Shown: piece after piece, positions 57,091-64,000 of the stretch | Layout of the letters: each line of letters opens with the position of its first letter | Numbering within the stretch: position 1 is the stretch's first letter | NCBI GenBank assembly: GCA_030674185.1 | Contig: CM060315.1 | Location: 94,220,558 to 94,284,557, forward strand | Direction of reading: 5' to 3' | Origin: Monoplex corrugatus | Lineage: Eukaryota; Mollusca; Gastropoda; Littorinimorpha; Ranellidae | DNA length: 64,000 nt | The notes under the pieces: model-generated | Databases searched by the model: none | Seen by the model: only the letters and a program-made list of their open reading frames with translations | Told to the model about the DNA's origin: nothing | Position numbers and translations under genes: made by a program

Positions 57091-57522
57091 CCGAATAGGT
57101 ACCTCAGTCTGGTGCATTTCAAGACCCAGTGCAACCTGGGACTCCATGACTCGTAAACACCCGTTAGTCATTTTTGTTTGTCATGTCATTTTTTTTTTGT
57201 TCATAATACAAATATACACAAAACACACAATGGTTGGTATCAGCATGTTCTTTTATTCATTCCTCTACATTCACTCCAAATTTCATAACTGTACGAACAA
57301 TAGAAAAGAAATTATAGCAATTTGAAGTTGGTAGGTGTGCAAGTTTTTCAGTCACCCAAAAAAGAATGTGGCTGCAGGCAGAAATTTCACCAAACGAATA
57401 GCGGCTTGCTAAAGGTTAAGTCGGTCAGAGGCCACAAGGTGATGAAGTGTGATGGTGCTGTGTTGCAGTCACACAGAAGTTCAGACATCACTTACACAAC
57501 AGTGTGAAGTTGGCGGCACTGT

Positions 57523-58230
57523 CCACTGGGGGGGGGGGGGGGAACTTGCCTTGTGAATAGAGTACACCAATCTCATGCAGATTTACAATTACTGGCTGTA
57601 GCTAGACCTTGTCTCTGTACAAGAGAAACAAATTTGATTTTTTGCCCATAATTTTATTGACAGGGTGAATAGGTGTTGTCAGTAAAGTTGACAGATATTG
57701 TATGTTTAAAGTAGGAGTGGAGTATTGCTTTGTGCTGCAGTCTGAGATGTGTGTAGTGTGCTGATAGAGGAAGAGGTGTGTAGTGTGTTGATGGAGGAAG
57801 ATGTGTGTAGTGTGTTGATGGAGGAAGAGGTGTGTAGTGTGCTGATGAGAAGAGTGTGTAGTGTGATGAGGAAGAGTGTGTAGTTGCTGATGAGGAAGAG
57901 GTGTGTAGTGTGTTGATGGAGGAAGAGGTGTGTAGTGTGTTGATGGAGGAAGATGTGTGTAGTGTGTTGATGGAGGAAGAGGTGTGTAGTGTGCTGTGGG
58001 GGGGGGGAACTTGCCTTGTGAATAGAGTACACAATCTCATGCAGATTTACAATTACTGGCTGAGCTAGACCTTGTCTCTGTAAAGAGAAACAATTTGATT
58101 TTTGCCATATTTTATGGACAGGGTGAATAGGTGTTGTCAGTAAGTTGACAGATATTGTATGTTTAAGTAGGAGTGGAGTATTGCTTGTGCTGCAGTCTGA
58201 GATGTGTGTAGTGTGCTGATAGAGGAAGAG
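57523..58230. repeat. ~230-bp segment present twice (57523 and 57997), second copy deletion-ridden
   Basis: Both copies run from a G run through AACTTGCCTTGTGAATAGAG, CTCATGCAGATTTACAATTA and GACAGGGTGAATAGGTGTTG to GCAGTCTGAGATGTGTGTAG. The second differs by about ten single-base losses and one substitution. Confidence 0.95.
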
Positions 58231-60395
58231 TGTGTAGTGTGTGAGGAGAAGATGTGTGTAGTGTGTTGATGGAGGAAGAGGTGTGTAGTGTGCTGATGGA
58301 GGAAGAGGTGTGTAGTGTGTTGATGGAGGAAGAGGTGTGTAGTTGCTGATGAGGAAGAGGTGTGTAGTGTGTTGATGGAGGAAGAGGTGTGTAGTGTGTT
58401 GATGGAGGAAGATGTGTGTAGTGTGTTGATGGAGGAAGAGGTGTGTAGTGTGCTGATGGAGGAAGAGGTGTGTGTATGTGTAGAGAAAGTGTAGTGTGTT
58501 GATGGAGGAAGATGTGTGTAGTGTGTTGATGGAGAAGATGTGTGTGGTATGTTGATGGAGGAAGAGTGTATAGTGTGTTGATGGAGGAAGATGTGTGTAG
58601 TGTGTTGATGGAGGAAGATGTGTGTGGTGTGTTGATGGAGGAAGAGGTGTGTGGTGTGTTGATGGAGGAAGATGTGTGTGGTATGTTGATGGAGGAAGAT
58701 GTGTGTGGTGTGTTGATGGAGGAAGATTGTGTTGTTTGTATGGAGGAAATTGTGTATGTTGATGAGAAGATGTGTGTGGGTGTGTTGATGGAGGAAGATG
58801 TGTGTGGTATGTTGATGGAGGAAGAGGTGTGTGGTAAGTTGATAGAGGAAGAGGTGTATAGTGTGTTGATGGAGGAAGATTGTGGTGTGTTTGATGGAGG
58901 AAGAGTGTGTGTGTGTTGATGGAGAAGATTGTGTGTGTGTTATGGAGGAAGATGTGTGTAGTGTGTGATGAGGAAGATGTGTGTAGTGTGTTGATGGAGG
59001 AAGAGGTGTATAGGGGTGTTGATGGAGGAAGATGTGTGTGGTGTGTTGATGAGGAAGATGTGTGGGTATGTTGATGGAGGAAGAGTGTGTGGTAAGTTGA
59101 TAGAGGAAGAGTGTATAGTGTGTTGATGGAGGAAGATGTGTGTGTGTGTTGATGGAGGAAGAGTGTGTGTGGTGTGTTGATGGAGGAAGATGTGTGTGGT
59201 GTGTTGATGGAGGAAGAGTGTATAGTGTTGATGGAGGAAGATGTGTTAGTGTGTGATGAGGAAGAGTGTGTAGTGTGTTGATGGAGGAAGATGTGTGTGT
59301 AAGTTGATAGGAATGAGCGAGGAAGAGGTGTGTAGTGTGCTGATAGAGGAAGAGGTTGTATGTGCTGATAGAGGAAGATGTGTGTAGTGTGCTGATAGAG
59401 AAGAGGTGTGTAGTGTGCTGATAGAGGAAGAGGTGTGTATGTGATAGAGAAGGTGTGTAGTGTGCTGATAGAGGAAGAGGTGTGTAGTGTGCTGATAGAG
59501 GAAGGTGTGTAGTGTGCTGATAGAGGAAGAGGTGTGTAGTGTGCTGATAGAGGAAGGTGTGTAGTGTGCTGATAGAGGAAGAGTGTGTATGTGTGATAGG
59601 AAGGTGTGTAGTGTGCTGATAGAGGAAGATGTGTGTAGTGTGCTGATAGAGGAAGGTGTGTAGTGTGTGATAGAGGAAGATGTGGTAGTGTGCTGATAGG
59701 GAAGAGGTTGTGTAGTAGTGCTGATAGAGGAAGTGTGTAGTGTGCTGATAGAGGAAGGTGTGTAGTGTGCTGATAGGGGAAGATGTGTGTAGTGTGCTGA
59801 TGAGGAAGAGGTGTGTAGTGTGCTGATAGAGGAAGGTGTGTAGTGTGCTGATAGAGGAAGAGGTGTGTATGTTGTGATGAGGAAGATGTGTGTAGTGTGC
59901 TGATAAGGAAGAGGTGTGTAGTGTGCTGATAGAGGAAGGTGTGTAGTGTGTCTGATAAGGAAGAGGTGTGTAGTGTGTGATAGAGAAGGTGTGTAGTGTG
60001 CTGATAGAGGAAGATGTGTGTAGTGTGTGATAGAGGAAGGTGTGTATGTGTGATAGAGGAAGATGTGTGTAGTGTGCTGATAGATGAAGAGGTGGTGTGT
60101 GATAGAGGAAGGTGTGTAGTGTGCTGATAGAGGAAGGTGTGTAGTGTGCTGATAGAGAAGATGTGTGTAGTGTGCTGATAGAGAAGAGGTGTGTAGTTGC
60201 TGATAGAGGAAGGTGTGTAGTGTGCTGATAGAGGTGTGTGTGTGCTGATAGAGGAAGAGGTGTGTAGTGTGTTATAGAGGAAGTGTGTAGTGTGCTGATA
60301 AGGAAGAGGTTGTAATGTGTGATGGAGAAGATGTGTGTAGTGTGTTGATGGAGAAGAGTGAGAAGAGGTGTGTAGTGTGTTGATGGAGGAATTTA
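57740..60395. repeat. ~27-bp tandem array in intron 9, roughly 90 copies, error-rich
   Basis: The unit is TGTGTAGTGTGTTGATGGAG then GAAGAGG; from about 59330 it reads GTGCTGATAGAGGAAG. Unit length varies by lost bases throughout. The unit resembles the exon 10 junction TGTGTTGACAGAGGAAGG. Confidence 0.95.
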
Positions 60396-61005
60396 TGTGT
60401 TGTGTTTATATGTGGTGTGGTTGTGATAGAGATGTGTGTGGTGTGTTTATATGTGGTGTGGTTGTGATAGAGATGTGTGTGTTGTGTTTATATGTGGTGT
60501 GGTTGTGATAGAGATGTGTTTGTGTTTATATGTGGTGTGGTTGTGATAGAGATGTGTGTGGTGTTTTGTATGTGGTGTGATTGTGATAGAGATGTGTGTG
60601 GTGTGTTTGTATGTGGTGTGATTGTGATAGAGATGTGTGTGTGTGTGTTTATATGTGGTGTGGTTGTGATAGAGATGTGTGTGGTGTGTTTATATGTGGT
60701 GTGGTTGTGATAGAGATGTGTGTGGTGTGTTTGTATGTGGTGTGGTTGTGATAGATGTGTGTGGTGGTTTGTATGTGGTGTGGTTGTGATAGAGATGTGT
60801 GTGGGTGTGTATAAATGTGGTGTTGTTGTGATAGAGATGTGTGTGGTATGTTTATATGTGGTGTGGTTGTGATAGAGATGTGTGTGGTATGTTTATATGT
60901 GGTGTGGTTGTGATAGAGATGTGTGTGGTGTGTATAAATGTGGTGTGATTGTGATAGAGATGTGTGTGGTGTGTTTATATGTGGTGTGGTTGTAATAGAG
61001 ATGTG
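60396..61005. repeat. ~40-bp tandem array in intron 9, about 15 copies
   Basis: The unit is GTTTATATGTGGTGTGGTTG then TGATAGAGATGTGTGTGGTGT; it runs up to about 15 bases before the exon 10 acceptor. Confidence 0.95.
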
Positions 61006-61023
61006 TGTGCTGTGTTGACAGAG

Positions 61024-61161
61024 GAAGGGCGAAGAAGATGCAGAGGTTGTGATGAACGGGGTCAGTGACCTTCATCTGGACCCGGACCCGGACCCGGACC
61101 CGGACCAGCAGTGCAACGGCAGCATTAAGATCCTCTCCTCTTCAATGGAGAGGGAATATTC
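61024..61161 (+). CDS. GPBP1: vasculin exon 10
   Basis: The acceptor is the second AG of GACAGAG (ends 61023). Using the first AG would give an early TGA. The exon completes a Gln codon, then encodes KGEEDAEVVMNGVSDLHL, a fourfold Asp-Pro repeat made of GGACCC units, and QQCNGS...SSSMEREYS. The donor is TC|GTAAGG at 61162. The MEREYS end joins exon 11 in the place of the LEAEHRLL segment of vertebrate vasculin. The last 17 bases of the exon and its donor are repeated twice more downstream with a 56-bp period. Confidence 0.85.
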
Positions 61162-61290
61162 GTAAGGAACCTTTCTCATTGTCTGGTCCTTTCTTCCTCC
61201 ATGGAGAGGGAATATTCGTAAGGAACCTTTCTCATTGTCTTGTCCTGTCTTCCTCCATGGAGAGGGAATATTCATAAGGAACCTGTCTTA
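61136..61290. repeat. 56-bp triplication of the exon 10 end and its donor
   Basis: ATGGAGAGGGAATATTC occurs at 61145, 61201 and 61257. The first two are followed by GTAAGGAACC, a donor; the third reads ATAAGGAACC, so its donor is lost. Confidence 0.97.
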
Positions 61291-61295
61291 TTGTA

Positions 61296-63902
61296 GGTAC
61301 CGGCAGCCAAAAAAAAAACTTCTGAAGAGGTTATTAACACTATATTTCTAAAAAGTACAAGAAAAAATAAGCACAATGCAAAAAAAAAAGTAAGTCTCTA
61401 GCTGTTTAGGTCCAGAGATAACACAATTTGAAAACGGCAGTTTACATACATTTTCGCTATTTGTGAAATGTAGCAAGTTTGCAGGAACCTAAATTTTCCA
61501 AAAGTTCTCAGACAGAGAATGTCATTGCTGATTTTAATTCTTAACAACATAAACTAACATAAAAAGCAAGCATACAAGCAGATCTGTTCATACATTTACA
61601 CAGCAGTGCTGCAAACTTCATAAATATACCATTTTATCAATGTTCGAAATTGCATGACAAGCCATTTTTGCACCCCCATTAAACAAAAATAAGAAGACAG
61701 AATTGGCTAGAGTTGACTTTTTCTCAGAAACAATGTTATTGTATGAAACTGAAATTTTTGGGGCAGTGAAAAGTGACAAAGTCATGAATTTATATGGCTC
61801 CAAAAATGGCAAAATATCTCATTTGAACGATGGAAAGAGCATGGTTCACGTACTAGACCAAATTAAAACGCACATATTTCGCTTATTTTTTGATGGATTT
61901 CCTTGAAATTTTGCATGTGAATCAAATAGACAGAAAGCTACCAGTAAATTATTTACAAGCTTAGTTATATTCAAGATATAAGATCTTTTGTATGCATTTG
62001 CACCCCAATAATATGAGCGCCCATGTGTCGGGCCATCTTAAAACAGACATAACTCACATTATGTCTTGATGGAATCTCCTGAAATTTTGCATACTATGTG
62101 AATCAAATACAAAGCTATAGCTTCATTCTTTACAACCAAATGTTGTTAATACACAAGATTTTAAAATTTTGTATGCATGTACTGATTTAGTCTGAAACAG
62201 TGTGATCCACAGATGACTTTGTATCATACTAGCACAGAAAGACATCCTTCTCAATAAATTAATGAAACTAAAATGTGTAACAGCAGAAGATACATGCCTG
62301 GCAATGCAGTATATGACTTACAGCCATTTCTATACTCATTCCTAATGTTTATCAATAAGTTATTTTCATCAGTTATTTCGCAGTAACATGCATCTTCCCA
62401 TATCCACAGACAAAAATATTTTCAATGTCTGGTCTATCTACTGAAAATCTCTCCGCTGCTTTTAAAACTGTCTCAATTTTTGTCTTCAGATTTAGCCCCT
62501 GAGGTGATGATTAATCAGTGTTACTAATTTTTGAAACAAAAGCCATGTTCTCGTTCCGCGACTTATCACACTCAGTTCTCAACAGTTTTAACTGTAGAAG
62601 TAGTTTTAAGTTTATTAGTGAGTGTCTGCTGTTGAAGTTTTGGTGGCAGTGATGGTTAATTTCATCCACAAAAAATCATCATTGCCTTGAAAGCAAACAG
62701 AAATAAAATCCAAATTTTTTCTCAAGTATTTTGTTTAATTTGTGCCAGCTATTACTTTTGAGAGTAAAGTATTCTTATATTTTGCCATTAGAAAGGCTCA
62801 TTGGACTTTGTGGAGCTATGTGTCCATGTTTGCCTGATGCTATATAGTGTTTGATAATGTGTGCGTGCATGCGTGCACGCATGTGTGATTGTGCAAAACC
62901 GCTATTTGCTGTTTCTTTGCGATGGTAAACATTGTCAAATCTGATCTGATTGCCGACATGCACTCGCCGACCAACTTCCGGTTTGAATTTCTGGCCGAGT
63001 ATTAGTACAAATATTATGATTTCGATGTATTAAAACAAAATTCCATTGTATTCATTAAATACTAGCAATACAAACACCTTTGGAAAGCAGTCGCTTCACA
63101 CAGTTTTACTTCTACTAGTTCCAGGTGGCTTAAAAAAAACCCTTGGCAATAAAACATCAAACACAGATTTCTTTTAAAATCTTTTCATGAAAAATCAGTC
63201 GATGTTTACAATGTTTGTCCTTCAGTTTGACGATCACAGGCAGAAATTCGTTGACTGGACTTTCAGCGATTGCTTCGAAGGCCGCCATGATTTGAGGTTC
63301 CCATATGTTAAAATGGCAGATCACGGGTACTCGCCCTTTGGAGGCTCGCGCACATCCTGTAAACGTCACATCTCTAGTTCCGTACACAGTTGGATTCAGC
63401 AAAAAATAAGCTATTTACACATCCGCGGAAACAATCTGATTTATCAAGGAGGTCCTCAGATATTCTTCAAAGTTTGCCAATATTCCCGACCTTTAGAAGA
63501 CTAACAAACTAATAATCTTATAAAATAAATATTATACGGGAATGAAGGACAGGGTTTCGACTTGTCAACTGTACTAATTTGCATGAAGGTAGTTCTGTGT
63601 GACCCGTATAATTTAAGTTGCCTTTTACCGGTCATCCAAGCACTGCCGTGAGCCAGTCGCCATTACGTGACACGCAGTGAAACTTCGTCGGTCGGTGTGG
63701 TTTTTTTTGCGCAGATTTTCGTTGGGTGCATTTATAACAAAAACAAACAGCATCAGATCGATAGAGGAAAGACCATCTTTATCTTCATGATAACAACTTT
63801 GTCATTCATGTTCATCTGCAAGAATATTTGACTGATAAACATGTGCAATTTTTCCACTGACTGACACAATTACCGCATTGCTAAGGAGCGGCTGCCGGTA
63901 CC
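61296..63902. mobile_element. 2.6 kb DNA transposon with TA duplication and perfect 13-bp terminal repeats
   Basis: The left end TA|GGTACCGGCAGCC (61294-61308) and the right end GGCTGCCGGTACC|TA (63890-63904) are perfect inverted repeats. Inside, two diverged copies of TTGAAATTTTGCATGTGAAT-type sequence lie about 180 bases apart (61908, 62089). Open frames at 63157-63504 on both strands are unrecognised. No transposase is seen, so it is probably non-autonomous; a TA duplication fits Tc1/mariner-type and some other superfamilies. Confidence 0.75.
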
Positions 63903-63924
63903 TAATCTATGTGTGTGTGTGCAG

Positions 63925-64000
63925 GTTTCTGGTGTCTCTGGGTTGGAATCCACAGGATCAAACAGAACTGATCACAGAGGATGAAAAGCGAGAATTCCTG
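63925..64000 (+). CDS. GPBP1: vasculin exon 11 (partial, runs off window)
   Basis: The acceptor TGTGCAG ends at 63924. One base completes a Ser codon, then 25 residues follow: FLVSLGWNPQDQ and ITEDEKREFL. Vertebrate vasculin has LLKEMGW and, about ten residues later, LTEDEMREF, so this is the conserved C-terminal block. The exon continues past the right edge. Only 22 bases of host intron separate its acceptor from the end of the TA-flanked transposon at 63902. Confidence 0.9.

Larger units (their letters stand above)
21824..64000 (+). other. GPBP1: vasculin (GPBP1/GPBP1L1) ortholog, gene locus, 3' end beyond window
   Basis: Eleven coding exons on the + strand together encode about 445 residues before the window ends; vertebrate vasculin is about 470 residues. 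Vasculin is a nuclear protein that binds GC-rich promoter DNA and affects transcription; that role is known from the vertebrate family and inferred here. Visible family signatures, in order, are the N-terminal DFAPPWLNFP, a basic and Ser/Tyr-rich region, PSLN followed by GGVW, a linker, DKKSQFLKTLRK, and a C-terminal SLGW...TEDEKREF. All introns start with GT and end with AG, and all junction phases agree once three single missing bases in exons 3 and 4 are allowed for. The vertebrate segment between the VWEYPP-like motif and the middle linker appears shortened. GPBP1 and GPBP1L1 are vertebrate paralogs, so a mollusc gene would be co-orthologous to both. Confidence 0.9.

Noticed and set aside
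61022..61023. Alternative exon 10 acceptor two bases upstream
   Set aside because: Using the AG ending at 61021 gives a TGA after ten codons and breaks the join to exon 11; the next AG gives full agreement.
63157..63504. Overlapping frames of 81 and 105 codons on opposite strands
   Set aside because: Inside the TA-flanked element; no motif recognised on either strand and no splice support.

Overview
The window is eukaryotic genomic DNA. It is rich in introns, microsatellites and satellites, and I infer a mollusc, probably a gastropod. The evidence is a set of dispersed repeats of types I associate with gastropods (tRNA-headed SINEs, a repeat ending in AACAAT units, RTE/jockey-like LINE 3' ends with ATG-unit tails, TTAA-flanked fold-back elements) plus one animal gene with long, repeat-filled introns. 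No bacterial operon, CRISPR array or viral gene is visible.

The one host gene I can assemble is on the + strand from about 21.8 kb to beyond the right edge. It is an ortholog of vasculin (GPBP1/GPBP1L1, GC-rich promoter-binding protein 1). Eleven coding exons can be placed: 21849-21923 (start codon), 28128-28257, 33263-33473, 34124-34328, 36966-37038, 44464-44549, 52358-52459, 55860-56045, 56593-56642, 61024-61161 and 63925-64000 (continuing). Exon phases agree throughout, except for single-base losses in exons 3 and 4. The diagnostic matches are DFAPPWLNFP in exon 1, PSLN...GGVW in exon 5, DKKSQFLKTLRK in exon 8, and SLGW...TEDEKREF in exon 11. The 3' end of the gene lies outside the window.

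Layout: 1-1.7 kb, CT-rich minisatellite and a LINE tail; 1.7-15.3 kb, intergenic repeats (TTAA fold-back elements, LINE fragments, SINEs, satellites of 53, 25 and about 68 bp, a pogo-like MITE); 15.3-21.7 kb, mostly unique sequence that may hold the promoter or a 5' UTR exon; 21.8-64 kb, the vasculin-like gene. Its introns hold more than ten tandem arrays, a piggyBac copy (39074-41778), a TTAA-flanked element encoding a Cys-rich protein (34561-36714), a three-level nested insertion (46745-52305) and a TA-flanked 2.6 kb element (61296-63902).

The most unusual pattern is that several intronic arrays appear to be copied from splice junctions of this gene. About 90 copies of a unit resemble the exon 2 donor, about 34 copies carry the exon 6 acceptor, and the exon 10 donor is present three times. 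A further array of about 32 units places an acceptor-like CTCTAG three bases before a GTGAGT donor. Long TG tracts sit directly upstream of several real acceptors.

The sequence also shows deletion-biased single-base errors: a 230 bp duplicate in which nearly every difference is a lost base, and frameshifts in otherwise conserved exons. The frameshifts are therefore more likely assembly errors than gene death.
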